Shown one piece after another: positions 36,782 to 48,854 of a stretch of 64,000 nucleotides of DNA (position 1 is its first letter; each line of letters starts with the position of its first letter). The notes under the pieces are model-generated. The model was not told the origin of the DNA and ran no database searches. It worked only from the letters and a program-made list of their open reading frames with translations. The position numbers were made by a program, and so were the translations under genes. The DNA comes from an uncultured Mycoplasmatota bacterium (lineage in GTDB: Bacteria > Bacillota_I > Bacilli_A > RF39 > UBA660), in the NCBI GenBank assembly GCA_900554315.1, contig USGP01000002.1, positions 1-64,000 of the forward strand, given 5' to 3'.

Positions 36782-38851
36782 CTAATTTCCACTCTTTTTA
36801 ATAATTTCATCAGCAATGTTTTTAGGAACTTCTTCATAATGATCGAAGAACATAACAAATGTTGCACGACCTTGTGTATTAGAACGAAGATTAGTAGCAT
36901 AACCAAACATTTCTGCAAGTGGTACCATAGCACTCAATTTAACAGCGTTACCTTGAGTTTCTTGTCCTAATGGACGACCTCTTCTTGATGTCAAATCACC
37001 CATAACATTACCAAAATATTCATCAGGTGTAGTAACATCAACCTTCATAATTGGTTCTAATAATACAGGATTACATTTATTTCTAGCTTCTTTTAAAGCC
37101 ATACTTGCAGCAATCTTAAATGCCATTTCATTAGAGTCAACATCATGATAACTACCATCATATAATGTACATTTAACATCAATCATAGGATATCCAGCAA
37201 GAATACCAGATTGCATTGCTTCTTGTAATCCTTTATCAACAACTGGAATATATTCACGAGGAACAACACCACCAACGATTTGATCAACAAATTCGTATCC
37301 TTTATCAGGATTTGGTTCAAATTTAACCCAAACGTGTCCATATTGTCCACGACCACCAGATTGTTTAATATATTTACCTTCACATTCTCCAGCTTTCTTA
37401 ATAGTCTCACGATAAGCAACTTGTGGAGCACCAACATTGGCTTCAACATGGAACTCACGTTTCATACGATCAACTAATACATCTAAGTGTAACTCACCCA
37501 TACCAGCAATAACTGTTTGACCAGTTTCATGATCAGTATGAACTTTGAAAGTTGGATCTTCTTCAGCTAATTTTTGTAATGCTAAAGCCATCTTATCTTG
37601 ATCAGCTTTTGATTTTGGTTCAATAGCTAATTGAATAACTGGTTCTGGGAACTCCATCTGTTCAAGAATAATAGGTTTCTTTTCATCACATAAAGTATCA
37701 CCAGTAGTAGTATTCTTAAGACCAACAGCTGCTGCAATATCACCAGTATAAACATCAGAAATTTCTTTACGATGATTTGCATGCATTTGAAGAATACGAC
37801 CAATTCTTTCTTTAGAATCTTTAGTTGAGTTTAATACATAACTACCACTAGATAAATGACCAGAATAAACTCTAAAGAAAGTTAAACGTCCGACAAAAGG
37901 ATCAGTCATAACTTTAAATGCTAAAGCTGCAAATGGTTCATTATCACTAGGATGACGAACTGCTTCATTACCATCCAAATCTGTTCCAGTAATTGATGGA
38001 ATATCTAATGGACTTGGTAAATAGTCAATTACAGCATCAAGTAATAACTTAATACCCATATTTCCTAAAGCTGTTCCACACATAACTGGGAAAAATTCAG
38101 CTTTTAATGTACCAGTTCTAATAGCTTTCTTAATCATTTCAACAGTAACTTCTCCACCATCAAGATATGTCATCATCATATCATCATCAAATTCAGCTAC
38201 TGCATCAATTAATTCAGCACGCTTTTCTTCAGCAATGTCTTTAAGATCTGCAGGAATTTCAATTTCCTTAGCGTTTTCTGCTTGTTGTCCATCATATTCA
38301 TAAGCCTTCATAGTAACTAAATCAATTACTCCATGGAATTGATCTTCAGCACCAATTGGCCATTCAATAGGTTTTGCATTAACACCTAAACGATCTTTAA
38401 TTGTTTTTAAACTGTATTCAAAGTTTGCTCCCATTTTGTCCATCTTATTTGCAAAAATAATTCTTGGAACTTTAAATTCAGAAGCTTGTCTCCAAACAGT
38501 TTCAGTTTGTGGCTCAACACCTGCTTGCGCATCAATCAACGCAACAGAACCATCAAGTACACGCAATGAACGTGAAACTTCAATAGTAAAGTCTACGTGT
38601 CCAGGAGTATCGATAATATTTAAACGATATCCTTTCCAGTGAGCTGTTGTAGCTGCAGAAGTGATAGTAATACCACGTTCTTGTTCTTGTTCCATCCAGT
38701 CCATTTGTGATTCTCCATCATGAGTTTCACCAATCTTATGAGTAACTCCTGTATGGAACAAAATTCTTTCGGTACAAGTAGTTTTACCTGCATCGATATG
38801 AGCCATAATTCCAATATTTCTTGTCTTTTCTAAAGACGTATCTCTTGCCAT
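36782..38851 (-). CDS. fusA: Elongation factor G
   Basis: 689 aa translocase GTPase. AHIDAGKTT (G1), GITITSAAT (G2), DTPGHVDF (G3) and NKMDK (G4) are present, with domains II-V following ([40 protein letters not shown]). Length as in other Firmicutes. It lies 15 nt behind rpsG. Confidence 0.98.
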   Translation of the reverse strand: MARDTSLEKTRNIGIMAHIDAGKTTCTERILFHTGVTHKIGETHDGESQMDWMEQEQERGITITSAATTAHWKGYRLNIIDTPGHVDFTIEVSRSLRVLDGSVALIDAQAGVEPQTETVWRQASEFKVPRIIFANKMDKMGANFEYSLKTIKDRLGVNAKPIEWPIGAEDQFHGVIDLVTMKAYEYDGQQAENAKEIEIPADLKDIAEEKRAELIDAVAEFDDDMMMTYLDGGEVTVEMIKKAIRTGTLKAEFFPVMCGTALGNMGIKLLLDAVIDYLPSPLDIPSITGTDLDGNEAVRHPSDNEPFAALAFKVMTDPFVGRLTFFRVYSGHLSSGSYVLNSTKDSKERIGRILQMHANHRKEISDVYTGDIAAAVGLKNTTTGDTLCDEKKPIILEQMEFPEPVIQLAIEPKSKADQDKMALALQKLAEEDPTFKVHTDHETGQTVIAGMGELHLDVLVDRMKREFHVEANVGAPQVAYRETIKKAGECEGKYIKQSGGRGQYGHVWVKFEPNPDKGYEFVDQIVGGVVPREYIPVVDKGLQEAMQSGILAGYPMIDVKCTLYDGSYHDVDSNEMAFKIAASMALKEARNKCNPVLLEPIMKVDVTTPDEYFGNVMGDLTSRRGRPLGQETQGNAVKLSAMVPLAEMFGYATNLRSNTQGRATFVMFFDHYEEVPKNIADEIIKKSGN

Positions 38852-38866
38852 ATAATGACTCCTTTC

Positions 38867-39334
38867 CTACCATCTATAATGTGCAAAAGCTTTATTAGCT
38901 TCAGCCATTCTATGTGTATCTTCACGTTTTTTAACTGTAGCACCAGTACCATTAGATGCATCAACGATTTCATTAGCTAAGTTATCAGCCATTCCCTTAC
39001 CACCACGGTCACGAGAAAATTTAGTTAACCATCTTAAAGCCAAAGCTTGACTTCTAGCTGGTGATACTTCGATTGGTACTTGATAATTTGAACCACCAAC
39101 ACGACGACTCTTAACTTCAAGTTGAGGCTTGATATTTTCCATAGCAGCTTCAAAAACTTCTAGTGGTTCTTTACCAGTCTTATCTTTTACTTTATCAAAT
39201 GCTTCATACACGATTGTTTGAGCAATTCCTTTTTTACCATCCAACATAACTGTATTAATTAACTTAGTAACAACTTTAGATTTATATATTGGATCTGGTA
39301 AAACATCTCTTTTTACTGCACGTCTTTTACGCAT
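38867..39334 (-). CDS. rpsG: 30S ribosomal protein S7
   Basis: 155 aa. Primary 16S rRNA 3'-domain binder. [27 protein letters not shown] and the C-terminal [24 protein letters not shown] ending are typical. Complete. Co-transcribed with rpsL 29 nt upstream. Confidence 0.98.
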   Translation of the reverse strand: MRKRRAVKRDVLPDPIYKSKVVTKLINTVMLDGKKGIAQTIVYEAFDKVKDKTGKEPLEVFEAAMENIKPQLEVKSRRVGGSNYQVPIEVSPARSQALALRWLTKFSRDRGGKGMADNLANEIVDASNGTGATVKKREDTHRMAEANKAFAHYRW

Positions 39335-39363
39335 TTTTACTTCCTCCCTTCAAAAACTTAAAA

Positions 39364-39783
39364 TTACTTACTATCTTTTGGTCTTTTAGCACCGTATTTA
39401 CTACGACCTTGTTTACGGTCTTTAACACCAGCAGTATCTAATGTACCACGAATAATGTGATAACGAACACCGATTAAGTCCTTAACACGGCCACCACGAA
39501 TTAAAACAACACTGTGCTCTTGTAAGTTGTGTCCAATACCAGGAATATATGTATCAACTTCCTTACCATTAGATAAACGAACACGAGCATACTTACGTAA
39601 TGCAGAGTTAGGTTTCTTAGGTGTTTTAGTACCAACACGAGTACATACACCACGTTTTTGAGGAGAGCTAGTATTAGTAGTTTTCTTTGTTAATGTATTC
39701 AATCCAACATTTAATACTGGAGCGCTACTCTTTCTAACCTTTTTCTTACGTTTATTATGAACTAATTGGTTTAATGTAGGCAT
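39364..39783 (-). CDS. rpsL: 30S ribosomal protein S12
   Basis: 139 aa, decoding-site protein. [14 protein letters not shown] start, [19 protein letters not shown] with the conserved Lys pair, and [20 protein letters not shown]. In nearly all bacteria this last loop reads KDLPGVRYH; here Ile 104 replaces the Pro (E. coli Pro 91 counting Met), next to the Asp that RimO modifies. Otherwise normal. First gene of the str operon, with a good promoter and a leader hairpin. Confidence 0.97.
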   Translation of the reverse strand: MPTLNQLVHNKRKKKVRKSSAPVLNVGLNTLTKKTTNTSSPQKRGVCTRVGTKTPKKPNSALRKYARVRLSNGKEVDTYIPGIGHNLQEHSVVLIRGGRVKDLIGVRYHIIRGTLDTAGVKDRKQGRSKYGAKRPKDSK

Positions 39784-39834
39784 AAAATATATCTCCTTTC
39801 TTTACACATGTCCAGGTGTATCATCATAGCTCCT

Positions 39835-39859
39835 AAATAAAACTTTGCCCATGCAAAGT
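39835..39859 (-). promoter_or_regulatory. Leader hairpin of the str operon
   Basis: ACTTTGC, loop ATGG, GCAAAGT followed by TTTATTT on the minus strand, between the promoter and rpsL. It could be a weak attenuator; no known leader family is claimed. Confidence 0.5.
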
Positions 39860-39877
39860 AATTTAATTAGCAGATAT

Positions 39878-39906
39878 AATATAACATTTAGAAAATAGAA
39901 AGTCAA
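39878..39906 (-). promoter_or_regulatory. Promoter of the str operon
   Basis: TTGACT (39901-39906), 17 bp, TATATT (39878-39883), minus strand, about 95 bp before rpsL. Confidence 0.75.
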
Positions 39907-39973
39907 TAGAATTAGGAAAAAATAAAAGAAATTTTAATAACAAAAAAGGAATACTATAATTAATGACAAATAG

Positions 39974-39982
39974 TGTTATAAT
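39974..39982 (+). promoter_or_regulatory. Extended -10 promoter of the 140-aa gene
   Basis: TGTTATAAT, 23 bp before the start codon at 40006; weak -35. Confidence 0.5.
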
Positions 39983-40005
39983 AATACAGAAAAAGAGGCG
40001 AAAAA

Positions 40006-40428
40006 ATGTATAATGAAATAATAAAAACAGCACATACCCAATCAAGCAAAGCCTTTTTATCTCTAGCCACAAAATTAGGATTAGATACAGACTTTTTTAT
40101 ATCCGTTTGTGACATTCCTATTGCAATAGAAGAAAACACTTCAACAGCCTTAATAATTAACTCACCAATATCTATGCAAGAAAAAGCTGGAGCGTTACTA
40201 ATTTCACAAATGGGCGAAGGAATGCTAAAATGGTATATGTTATCAGCCTATGAAATAACTTATCAGGATAAGTTTGCAGAAGCATTAAAAGACGATTATA
40301 ACACTTTATTAAGATGCTTTGCAGAATTATACGAAAATAAACCACTAGCATTGAACGAAATAGAACAGATAGTATATAAAAGAAAAGAAGCTTTCGACCA
40401 AGTATTTCCAATAAAAAAACAAGTTTAA
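40006..40428 (+). CDS. Hypothetical helical protein
   Basis: 140 aa, not recognised. Soluble and mostly helical (NEIIKTAHTQSSKAFLSLATKLGLD, then SMQEKAGALLISQMGEGMLKWYMLSAYEITYQDKFAEALKDDYNTLLRCFAELYENK). No signal peptide or metal motif. Weak GAGG before the ATG. It is an isolated plus-strand gene between two minus-strand ribosomal and polymerase operons, with its own promoter and terminator. Confidence 0.6.
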   Translation: MYNEIIKTAHTQSSKAFLSLATKLGLDTDFFISVCDIPIAIEENTSTALIINSPISMQEKAGALLISQMGEGMLKWYMLSAYEITYQDKFAEALKDDYNTLLRCFAELYENKPLALNEIEQIVYKRKEAFDQVFPIKKQV

Positions 40429-40448
40429 TAATGAAAACTTGTTTTTTT
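40418..40448 (+). terminator. Terminator of the 140-aa gene
   Basis: AACAAGTTT, 8-nt loop, AAACTTGTT, then T5; overlaps the stop codon. Confidence 0.75.
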
Positions 40449-40623
40449 ATTCAAGGTTATATTTTAAAATTATATATTCATTCTCCATTAAATGAATATC
40501 CGAATCTTTTTCATGATCAACGTGATAAACTAAATAACCAATTATAAATAAAAAGATAATAAAAACAACTAAAAAACCAATCATATTAGAAATACCCCAA
40601 CCTTTATTATTTAACTTTGCCAT
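40447..40623 (-). CDS. Small membrane protein with prepilin-like NKGWG start
   Basis: 58 aa, below usual length cut-offs. AGGGTGATGAT lies directly before the ATG. Sequence: MAKLNNKGWGISNMIGFLV, a hydrophobic helix (about 13-34), then a charged tail (HVDHEKDSDIHLMENEY) of mixed character. The short basic leader, N-K-G-W and immediate helix recall type IV prepilins (KGF motif), but there is no Glu at +5 of the mature end and no pilus gene nearby. Convergent with the 140-aa gene, upstream of nothing obvious; monocistronic. Confidence 0.6.
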   Translation of the reverse strand: MAKLNNKGWGISNMIGFLVVFIIFLFIIGYLVYHVDHEKDSDIHLMENEYIILKYNLE

Positions 40624-40676
40624 ATCATCACCCTAATCATATTTTACTAAAGTTTCCTATGTTTGTAAAGAAGCAC

Positions 40677-40701
40677 AAAAAAAGGAGTAGAAACCTACTC
40701 C
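40677..40701 (-). terminator. Terminator of rpoBC
   Basis: GGAGTAG, loop GTTT, CTACTCC, TTTTTTT on the minus strand; overlaps the rpoC stop codon. Confidence 0.85.
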
Positions 40702-43700
40702 ATAAATTCATCTTCTAATTTATCTAATGGTTCTTCATCAATAAATTGAGATGCAAGTTCATAATCGACATTACGATAAGCTTTTGCTCCAGTACCAGCT
40801 GGAATTAACTTACCAATAATAACATTTTCTTTTAATCCTTCTAAGTGGTCAACTTTACCTTTAATAGCAGCATCAGTTAAGATACGAGTTGTCTCTTGGA
40901 ATGATGCAGCTGATAAGAAGGAATCAGTTTCAAGAGCAGCCTTTGTAATACCAAGAAGAATAGGTTTACCAAGAGCAGGCTTTTTACCTTGAATAACAGC
41001 TTCTTTATTACTATCAGTAAATTCACGGAAGTTAACAAGTGATCCAGGAAGAAGTTTGGTATCTCCACCTTCAATAATACGAATCTTACTAATCATACGA
41101 CGAGCAATAACTTCGATATGTTTATCTGCAATATCAACACCCTGTGAACGATAAGTATATTGAACTTCTTTCAAGATATACTCTTGAGTAGTAAGTGGAT
41201 CAGTAACAGCTAATAATTCTTTTGGACTAATAGCACCCTCAGTAAGCTTATCTCCACAAACAACATCGTCACCTTTTTCAACGCAAAGTTTTGCACCATA
41301 ATTAGTAACATGTTCTTTTGTTTCTAATTTGTTAGTAATACTAATCTTAAACTTACCGTGATCTTCTTTAATCTTAGTAACTTTACCATCAATTTCAGCA
41401 ATTGTTGCTTTACCTTTTGGATTACGAGCTTCGAATAACTCTTGTACACGAGGAAGACCTTGAGTAATATCTTCTCCACCAGCAACACCACCAGTATGGA
41501 ATGTACGCATTGTAAGCTGTGTACCAGGTTCACCGATAGATTGAGCAGCCATAACACCAACAGCTTCACCAATTTCAACTAAGTTACCAGTTGCTAAGTT
41601 GCGACCATAACATTTTTGACAAACACCGTTAACAGTATTACATGTAAGAATTGTGCGAATTTCTACTTCTGTAATTCCTGCTGCAATAATCTTATCAGCA
41701 ATAGATTCTGTAATCAATTGTAATTTATCAACAATAACTTCTTTTGTTTCTGGATTAATAACTTTCTTATTTGTGAAACGACCAACAATACGATCATGTA
41801 AGCTTTCAATAACAGCACCAGTTTTTTCATTGATGAAATCACGAACAACAACACCTTGATCTGTGCCACAATCTTCTTCACGAACAATAATATCTTGAGA
41901 AACATCAACTAAACGACGAGTTAAATATCCAGAGTCTGCTGTCTTCAATGCAGTATCTGCACTACCCTTACGAGCACCATGTGTAGATAAGAAGAATTCA
42001 GCAACAGAAAGACCTTCTTTAAAGTTTGAAAGAACTGGAATTTCAACAGATGATCCATCTGGTTTAGCCATGATACCACGCATACCAGCAATCTGTGTAA
42101 AGTTGGAAATATTACCACGCGCTTTAGAATGCATCATCATGAAGATAGGATTATCTACTTCTTTATTTGCAATTTCTTCAAGTTCTTCTTGAACTTGATC
42201 CTTTGCACCATTCCATGTTTCAATTACTTTATTAAATCTTTCTTCTTCAGTAATAAGACCACGTTTATATTGTTTATTAATCTTATCAACCATCTTTTGA
42301 TTTTCAGCAACGATTTCAGACTTTTTATTACTTGTAACAACATCTGCCATACTGATAGTAATACCAGCAATTGTTGAATACTTAAATCCTAAATCTTTTA
42401 AACTATCAAGCATTGTAGAAGTTTCAGTAGTTTTATAACGCTTAAATACTTGATCAATAATCTTCTCCAAAGTTCCTTTAGCAAAAGGCTTAACTAAAGG
42501 CATATCTTTAATAGCAGCTTTAATATCAGTACCTTTTTCCAAGAAATACTTATTAGGAGTAATATTTTGAATATTATCATCCGTAGGTTCATTAATATAA
42601 GCAAATGAATCTGGTAAGATTTCATTAAACTTAATTTTACCAACAGTTGTAACTAAATATTTACCTTTTTGACTCTCAGTAAACAATTTATGTTTAAATG
42701 AATCAACAGGAATAGCAATACGAGTATGTAGAGTTAATTCACGTCTCTCATAAGCCATTAATGCTTCATTAGTATTTTTAAATACTCTACCTTCACCATC
42801 TTCACCAGCTTTTTCCATTGTAATATAATAGTTACCTAAAACCATATCTTGTGCTGGTGTAACAATTGGTTTTCCATCAGAAGGTTTCAAAATATTTCCA
42901 GAACCTAACATCAAAAGTCTAGCTTCAGCTTGTGCTTCTTCTGAAAGTGGAACGTGCACTGCCATTTGATCACCATCGAAGTCTGCATTAAATGCTGGAC
43001 AAACCAATGGATGCAAACGAATAGCTTTTCCACCAACTAAAACAGGTTCAAAAGCTTGAATTCCTAAACGGTGTAATGTAGGAGCACGGTTTAATAATAC
43101 TGGATGCTCTTTAATTACTTCCTCAACAATATCCCAAACAACAGGATCTTGATTATCAATTAATCTCTTAGCAGCTTTAATATTATGAGCAATATCTTTG
43201 CTTACTAATCCATGAATAACATGAGGTTTAAATAATTCAAGTGCCATTTCTTTAGGAATACCACATTGATACATTTTAAGACTAGGTCCTACAACGATAA
43301 CAGAACGTCCAGAATAGTCAACACGTTTTCCTAATAGGTTTTGACGGAAACGACCTTGTTTACCTTTTAACATAGATGAAATTGATTTTAATGGTCTATT
43401 TCCAGCTCCAGTAACACTTCTTCCACGACGACCATTATCAAATAATGCATCTACAGCTTCTTGTAACATACGTTTTTCATTTTGGATAATAATTCCAGGA
43501 GCACCTAAATCAATAAGTTTCTTTAAACGATTATTACGGTTAATAACACGACGATATAAATCATTTAAATCACTAGTAGCAAAACGTCCACCATCCAACT
43601 GAATCATTGGACGTAAATCTGGTGGAATAACTGGAATACAATCTAAAATCATCCATTCAGGTTTATTACCAGAATGATAGAAGGCATCCAAAACATCTAA

Positions 43701-44327
43701 TCTCTTTAATAAACGAGTTCTCTTTTGACCTTGAGCATTCTTTAATTCTTCTTCTATTTCATCAATTTCTTTCTTCAAATCAACTTTCTTTAATAATTCC
43801 TTAATAGCTTCAGCACCCATACCAACTTTGAAACCAGTACCATATTTTTCATAATATGCTCTGTATTCTTTTTCTGATAATGTTTGCTTATTTTCAAGAG
43901 GTGTATTTCCTTTATCAATAACTACATAACTAACAAAATATAATACCTCTTCCAAATCTCTTGGACTCATATCAAGAACTAATCCCATACGAGATGGTAC
44001 ACCTTTAAAGAACCAAATGTGAGAGACAGGAGTTGCTAACTCAATATGTCCCATACGTTCACGACGAACTTTAGAACGAGTTACTTCAACTCCACAGCGA
44101 TCACATACAATATTTTTATAACGTACTCTCTTGTATTTACCACAAGCACATTCGAAGTCTTTTGTAGGTCCAAAAATCTTTTCACAGAATAATCCATCAC
44201 GCTCTGGACGAAGAGTACGATAATTAATGGTTTCAGGTTTCTTTACTTCTCCATAAGACCATTCACGAATTTTTTCAGGTGAAGCGATTCCAATTTTTAA
44301 TGCATCAAACTTATTTACTTCTATCAT
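40695..44327 (-). CDS. rpoC: RNA polymerase beta' subunit
   Basis: 1210 aa. N-terminal zinc finger [20 protein letters not shown], catalytic [12 protein letters not shown] with three Asp for Mg2+, trigger loop region ([29 protein letters not shown]) and second zinc site ([15 protein letters not shown]) are present. Complete. Its ATG shares one base with the rpoB stop (TAATG), so the two are coupled. Confidence 0.98.
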   Translation of the reverse strand: MIEVNKFDALKIGIASPEKIREWSYGEVKKPETINYRTLRPERDGLFCEKIFGPTKDFECACGKYKRVRYKNIVCDRCGVEVTRSKVRRERMGHIELATPVSHIWFFKGVPSRMGLVLDMSPRDLEEVLYFVSYVVIDKGNTPLENKQTLSEKEYRAYYEKYGTGFKVGMGAEAIKELLKKVDLKKEIDEIEEELKNAQGQKRTRLLKRLDVLDAFYHSGNKPEWMILDCIPVIPPDLRPMIQLDGGRFATSDLNDLYRRVINRNNRLKKLIDLGAPGIIIQNEKRMLQEAVDALFDNGRRGRSVTGAGNRPLKSISSMLKGKQGRFRQNLLGKRVDYSGRSVIVVGPSLKMYQCGIPKEMALELFKPHVIHGLVSKDIAHNIKAAKRLIDNQDPVVWDIVEEVIKEHPVLLNRAPTLHRLGIQAFEPVLVGGKAIRLHPLVCPAFNADFDGDQMAVHVPLSEEAQAEARLLMLGSGNILKPSDGKPIVTPAQDMVLGNYYITMEKAGEDGEGRVFKNTNEALMAYERRELTLHTRIAIPVDSFKHKLFTESQKGKYLVTTVGKIKFNEILPDSFAYINEPTDDNIQNITPNKYFLEKGTDIKAAIKDMPLVKPFAKGTLEKIIDQVFKRYKTTETSTMLDSLKDLGFKYSTIAGITISMADVVTSNKKSEIVAENQKMVDKINKQYKRGLITEEERFNKVIETWNGAKDQVQEELEEIANKEVDNPIFMMMHSKARGNISNFTQIAGMRGIMAKPDGSSVEIPVLSNFKEGLSVAEFFLSTHGARKGSADTALKTADSGYLTRRLVDVSQDIIVREEDCGTDQGVVVRDFINEKTGAVIESLHDRIVGRFTNKKVINPETKEVIVDKLQLITESIADKIIAAGITEVEIRTILTCNTVNGVCQKCYGRNLATGNLVEIGEAVGVMAAQSIGEPGTQLTMRTFHTGGVAGGEDITQGLPRVQELFEARNPKGKATIAEIDGKVTKIKEDHGKFKISITNKLETKEHVTNYGAKLCVEKGDDVVCGDKLTEGAISPKELLAVTDPLTTQEYILKEVQYTYRSQGVDIADKHIEVIARRMISKIRIIEGGDTKLLPGSLVNFREFTDSNKEAVIQGKKPALGKPILLGITKAALETDSFLSAASFQETTRILTDAAIKGKVDHLEGLKENVIIGKLIPAGTGAKAYRNVDYELASQFIDEEPLDKLEDEFME

Positions 44328-47300
44328 TAAAGATCAGCTCCTTCCTCAAATTCTTCTTCCTTTTTTAAGTCTTCTTCTAACTCATCATCAAAGTCTTGAT
44401 CATCGTCTACATCTTCATTCTCATCATCAGTTTCTTCATCTTCAGAAGATGTAATAGCAACAGCCGGCGACTTCTCAACTTCAGAGATATCTAATTTAGT
44501 ATCTTCATGATCCTCTTCTTCTTCAATTTCTTTCAATTCTAATGTTCTACCTTCATCATCAATAATAGAAACATCTAATCCTAAAGCTTGGAATTCTTTC
44601 ATCAATACTCTAAATGATTCTGGAACACCCGCTCCTTTAATTTCTTGTCCTTTAATAATAGCTTCATATGTCTTAACACGGCCAACAACATCATCAGACT
44701 TAATAGTCATCATTTCTTGTAATGTATGAGCTGCACCATAAGCATATAATGCCCAAACTTCCATTTCTCCAAATCTTTGTCCACCAAACTGTGCTTTACC
44801 ACCAAGAGGTTGTTGTGTAACTAAAGAATATGGACCAGTAGAACGAGCATGAAGTTTATCATCTACCATGTGGTGTAACTTAATCATGTACATAACACCA
44901 ACGGCAATACGATTATCAAATGGTTCACCAGTACGTCCATCATAAAGAACGGTTTTACCATCCTCAGCCATACCAGCTTCCTTCATCATAGCTTGAATAT
45001 CATCAATATGAGCACCGTCAAATACTGGAGTAGCAATATGAACACCTAACTTCTTAGCAGCCATACCCATATGAATTTCAAGAATTTGTCCTAAATTCAT
45101 ACGAGAAGGAACACCTTGTGGATTTAACATAATATCAACTGGTGTACCATCTGGCATATATGGCATATCTTCTTGAGGTAAGATAAGTGAAATAACACCC
45201 TTATTACCATGACGTCCAGACATCTTATCTCCAACTTGAATCTTACGTTTTTGAATGATGTAAACACGAATTACTTTGCTAACACCAGCTGGTAATTCAT
45301 CATTATCTTTACGAGAATAAATCTTAATATCATGAACAACACCATCTCCACCATGTGGAACACGAAGTGAAGTATCACGAACTTCTCGAGTTTTCTCTCC
45401 GAAAATTGCATGTAATAATTTTTCTTCTGAAGTAAGTTCTGCCATACCTTTAGGAGTAACTTTACCAACTAAGATATCTCCTTCTTTTACTTCAGTACCT
45501 ATGGTAATAATACCATTTTCATCTAAGTTACGACGAGCTTCTTCACTAACATTAGGAATATCTCTAGTAATTTCTTCAGGTCCTAATTTAGTTTCACGAC
45601 ATTGCATTTCATAGTCTTCAAGATGTAATGAAGTAAATTTATCATCTTTTACTAAATTTTCATTTAAAATTACTGCATCCTCATAGTTATATCCATTGAA
45701 TGTCATGAAAGCAACTGTCATATTTTTACCTAAAGCAAGCTCACCTTTATCTGTAGAATTACCATCAGCTAAGATAGTAACACCAGCCTTAACTTTATCA
45801 CCAACATGTACAATTGGTCTTTGATGTGAACAAATACTAGAGTTAGCAAGTTCAAAGTTAGCTAAACGATAAGTATCTTTACCATTTGCAGTCTTAACAA
45901 CAATTTTTCTTGCATCTACGTATTCAACAACACCATCAGCTTTACAAACAATTTCAACTCCTGAATCTTTAGCTGCAATAAATTCAACACCAGTACCAAC
46001 ATATGGAGCCTCAGTCTTAATTAAAGGCATAGCCTGACGTTGCATGTTTGCACCCATCAATGCACGAGTAGCATCATCATGTTCCAAGAATGGAATACAA
46101 CTTGTAGTAACAGATACAACCTGTTGTGGACTTACATCAATATAATCAACCTGCTCAGGTTTAGCCAAAATATTATCACCACGGAAACGAGCATTTACCA
46201 TTTCATCAGTAATAACATTATCTTCATTTGTACCAACTGTAGATTGAGAAATAATATAATCAAGTTCTTCATCAGCAGTTAAATAAACAACTTCGTCAGT
46301 AATCTTTTTATCTACAACTTTACGATATGGAGTCATAATAAATCCATACTCATCAATTTTAGCATAACTTGCAAGTGAAGTAATAAGTCCGATATTTGGT
46401 CCTTCAGGAGACTCAATTGGACAAATACGACCATAATGAGAAGCATTAACGTCACGTACTTCAACTCCAGCACGATCTCTTGATAATCCACCAGGTCCTA
46501 AAGCTGATAAACGACGTTTATTAGTAAGTTCTGCAATAGGGTTAGTTTGATCCATAAATTGAGATAATTGAGAACTACCAAAGAATTCTTTCATAGCAGC
46601 TGTAACTGGACGAATATTGATTAATGTCTTTGGAGTAACTTCTTCCATTTCCTGCGTAGTCATACGCTCACGAATTACTCTCTCCATACGAGAAACACCA
46701 ATTCTAAATTGATTTTGTAAAAGTTCCCCTACTTGACGAATACGTCTATTTCCCAAATGATCAATTTCATCATAGTTACCTACACCATGTAATAAATTCA
46801 AATAATAAGAAACAGAAGCATAAACATCTGAAATTGTTAATCTCTTAACATCAATACTTTGATCATTACCAATGACAATAAGTTTTTTCTTTTTATCACT
46901 TGGATCAACAATCTTAACAATTTGTACTTTATTATAAGTATCTAATTCATCATTAATAGTAACTTCTTGTAAACCGAAACCAGCAGCTAACGCACTCTTT
47001 AAAATATCTAAATTTGCTTTTGTAATTTGTGTACCTTTTTCAAGAACAACAACACCATCAGCATCACAAACATCCTCAGCTAAAGTTTGATTCAACAAAC
47101 GATCAACCACATTAAGTTTACGATTAAACTTATAACGTCCAACTTTAGCTAAATCATATCTAAATTCATCAAAAAATCTAGTAATAATTTGGTTCTTAGA
47201 AGAATCTAATGTAGCAGGTTCTCCAGGTCTTAATTTTTCATAAATTTCAATTAAAGCCTCATCTGTATTTTTAGTAGAATCTTTTGCAATAGTATTTTTT

Positions 47301-47950
47301 AGATAATCATCTTCACCAAACATTGATAAAATTTCATCATCACTAGATAAACCAAACGCACGTAATAAAGTAGTTAAGGTTACTTTTCTTGTACGGTCAA
47401 TTCTAACATATAATACATCTCTTGCATCAACTTCAAATTCTAACCATGTTCCACGTGTTGGAATAATCTGTGAAGTAATTAATTCACGACCATTTTTATC
47501 CACTTCACGATTAAAATACACACTAGGAGAACGAACTAATTGTGAAACAATAACACGTTCTGCTCCATTGATAACAAAAGTTCCACTTTCTGTCATCATA
47601 GGCATATCACCCATGAAAATCTCTTGTTCTTTTACTTCACCAGTTTCACGGTTTAGTAAACGAACTTCAACACGTAAAGGTGCTGAATATGTTGTTTCTC
47701 TATCTTTACTTTCCTTAATAGAGTAACGAGGTTCATCAAAATGGTAATCACCAAACTCAAGTGATAAAGTTCCAGAGAAATTTTCTACTGGAAATAAATC
47801 TTCAAATACCTCTTTGATACCTTCATTAATAAATTTTTCATATGATTTCTTTTGGATTTCTAACAAATCTTTTAGTTCATAAGTATTTCTAATACGTGAG
47901 AAATTTCTTCTTTCTCGATAGTCACCATATTTAACTATTTTGTAAGCCAC
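44327..47950 (-). CDS. rpoB: RNA polymerase beta subunit
   Basis: 1207 aa. Rifampicin-region sequence [37 protein letters not shown], with the standard residues of sensitive enzymes, and [15 protein letters not shown] are conserved. The C-terminus extends beyond the usual end into a strongly acidic tail of about 60 residues ([16 protein letters not shown], then [25 protein letters not shown]). Start GTG with GGGGTGA upstream. It has its own promoter after ybxB. Confidence 0.98.
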   Translation of the reverse strand: MAYKIVKYGDYRERRNFSRIRNTYELKDLLEIQKKSYEKFINEGIKEVFEDLFPVENFSGTLSLEFGDYHFDEPRYSIKESKDRETTYSAPLRVEVRLLNRETGEVKEQEIFMGDMPMMTESGTFVINGAERVIVSQLVRSPSVYFNREVDKNGRELITSQIIPTRGTWLEFEVDARDVLYVRIDRTRKVTLTTLLRAFGLSSDDEILSMFGEDDYLKNTIAKDSTKNTDEALIEIYEKLRPGEPATLDSSKNQIITRFFDEFRYDLAKVGRYKFNRKLNVVDRLLNQTLAEDVCDADGVVVLEKGTQITKANLDILKSALAAGFGLQEVTINDELDTYNKVQIVKIVDPSDKKKKLIVIGNDQSIDVKRLTISDVYASVSYYLNLLHGVGNYDEIDHLGNRRIRQVGELLQNQFRIGVSRMERVIRERMTTQEMEEVTPKTLINIRPVTAAMKEFFGSSQLSQFMDQTNPIAELTNKRRLSALGPGGLSRDRAGVEVRDVNASHYGRICPIESPEGPNIGLITSLASYAKIDEYGFIMTPYRKVVDKKITDEVVYLTADEELDYIISQSTVGTNEDNVITDEMVNARFRGDNILAKPEQVDYIDVSPQQVVSVTTSCIPFLEHDDATRALMGANMQRQAMPLIKTEAPYVGTGVEFIAAKDSGVEIVCKADGVVEYVDARKIVVKTANGKDTYRLANFELANSSICSHQRPIVHVGDKVKAGVTILADGNSTDKGELALGKNMTVAFMTFNGYNYEDAVILNENLVKDDKFTSLHLEDYEMQCRETKLGPEEITRDIPNVSEEARRNLDENGIITIGTEVKEGDILVGKVTPKGMAELTSEEKLLHAIFGEKTREVRDTSLRVPHGGDGVVHDIKIYSRKDNDELPAGVSKVIRVYIIQKRKIQVGDKMSGRHGNKGVISLILPQEDMPYMPDGTPVDIMLNPQGVPSRMNLGQILEIHMGMAAKKLGVHIATPVFDGAHIDDIQAMMKEAGMAEDGKTVLYDGRTGEPFDNRIAVGVMYMIKLHHMVDDKLHARSTGPYSLVTQQPLGGKAQFGGQRFGEMEVWALYAYGAAHTLQEMMTIKSDDVVGRVKTYEAIIKGQEIKGAGVPESFRVLMKEFQALGLDVSIIDDEGRTLELKEIEEEEDHEDTKLDISEVEKSPAVAITSSEDEETDDENEDVDDDQDFDDELEEDLKKEEEFEEGADL

Positions 47951-48017
47951 TCAATTCACCCCTAACACAATTTTTTTAAAGAAAATACATACAACAAAAA
48001 TATATTGCCAATTTATA

Positions 48018-48046
48018 TTAATAGCACAACAAGTGCAATAAGTCAA
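48018..48046 (-). promoter_or_regulatory. Promoter of rpoBC
   Basis: TTGACT (48041-48046), 17 bp, TATTAA (48018-48023), minus strand, directly behind the ybxB stop codon. Confidence 0.65.
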
Positions 48047-48634
48047 TTATAAATGGCACTGAAGAATGAAAAAGCCTTTCTTTTTTTCTAATACCTTAAC
48101 ATTATAGACTTTTTCGAGGTCGACAATTAGCGATTTAGCACCCTGTTCCTTTCGAATAACCAGAAAAAGATTACCGCCATCTTTTAAGTATTCGTGTGCA
48201 TTCATCACAATGTCATAAACAATTTTTTTACCGGCTCTAATCGGAGGATTAGTAATAATTGTTGCATACTTAGATGTAATAGAACTGTAGCAATCACTTT
48301 CAAAACAAGAAACATAATCCGAAACACCATTTAATTTAGCATTTCTTCTAGAAAGATGTAATGCTCTTAAATTAACATCAACCATATCAACCTTAGATGA
48401 CAAAACCTTTGCCAAAACGATTCCTAAAACTCCATAACCGCATCCCATATCTAGAATTTTGCCTCCAACCTCTTCAAGCGGGATTGATTCAAGAAGAAGT
48501 CTACTGCCAAAATCCAAACCGTCTTTTGAAAAAACTCCATTATCAGTTAAAAAAGTAAAATGGTTTCCTAAAACCAAACACTTGGTTTCTTTTATATCAC
48601 TTGGTAAATATTCGTTTGTAAAATAATGCCCCAT
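48047..48634 (-). CDS. ybxB: RsmC-like class I SAM methyltransferase (YbxB)
   Basis: 195 aa. SAM-binding GKILDMGCGYGVLGIVLAK, motif VDMVDVNLRALHLSRRNAKLNG and catalytic NPP (IITNPPIRAGK) match the RsmC/RlmG group of 16S/23S rRNA guanine-N2 methyltransferases. YbxB sits between rplL and rpoB in B. subtilis as well, which supports the call. Start: AGAGGGG lies upstream of the ATG at 48634; the longer open frame would run through a hairpin that overlaps its first codons. Exact target base unknown. Confidence 0.88.
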   Translation of the reverse strand: MGHYFTNEYLPSDIKETKCLVLGNHFTFLTDNGVFSKDGLDFGSRLLLESIPLEEVGGKILDMGCGYGVLGIVLAKVLSSKVDMVDVNLRALHLSRRNAKLNGVSDYVSCFESDCYSSITSKYATIITNPPIRAGKKIVYDIVMNAHEYLKDGGNLFLVIRKEQGAKSLIVDLEKVYNVKVLEKKKGFFILQCHL

Positions 48635-48650
48635 CTTATCCCCTCTAAAC

Positions 48651-48693
48651 AAAAAAGAAGGAGAAAACTCAAAACATTTGATAAGTTTTCTCC
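48651..48693 (-). terminator. Terminator-like hairpin in the ybxB leader
   Basis: GGAGAAAACT, 14-nt loop, AGTTTTCTCC, then TTCTTTTTT on the minus strand. It begins about 10 nt after the predicted transcription start and ends before the ybxB ribosome site, as an attenuator would. Confidence 0.7.
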
Positions 48694-48706
48694 CTTTCGT
48701 AAACAT

Positions 48707-48735
48707 ATAATACAGTAAATGTTTTAATTTGTCAA
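48707..48735 (-). promoter_or_regulatory. Promoter of ybxB
   Basis: TTGACA (48730-48735), 17 bp, TATTAT (48707-48712), minus strand. Confidence 0.8.
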
Positions 48736-48825
48736 ACGTTTTTTAATTTTTTGACGAAATTTTACAAAAATAGTTATTTTTAACATCTATTCACATTAAA
48801 ATAAATCAAAAAACGATTTAAAACA

Positions 48826-48854
48826 TAAAAAAAGAAGTTAATTACTTAACTTCT
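48826..48854 (-). terminator. Terminator of rplJ-rplL
   Basis: AGAAGTTAA, loop GTAA, TTAACTTCT with T7 on the minus strand. Confidence 0.85.

Noticed and set aside
39842..39859. Known S12 or S7 leader family
   Set aside because: The hairpin is simple and no established binding-site pattern could be recognised, so only an unnamed leader hairpin is reported.
40877..42377. Short ORFs on other frames within rpoC and rpoB
   Set aside because: Shadows of highly conserved polymerase genes with Leu/Ile-rich nonsense composition; no ribosome sites.
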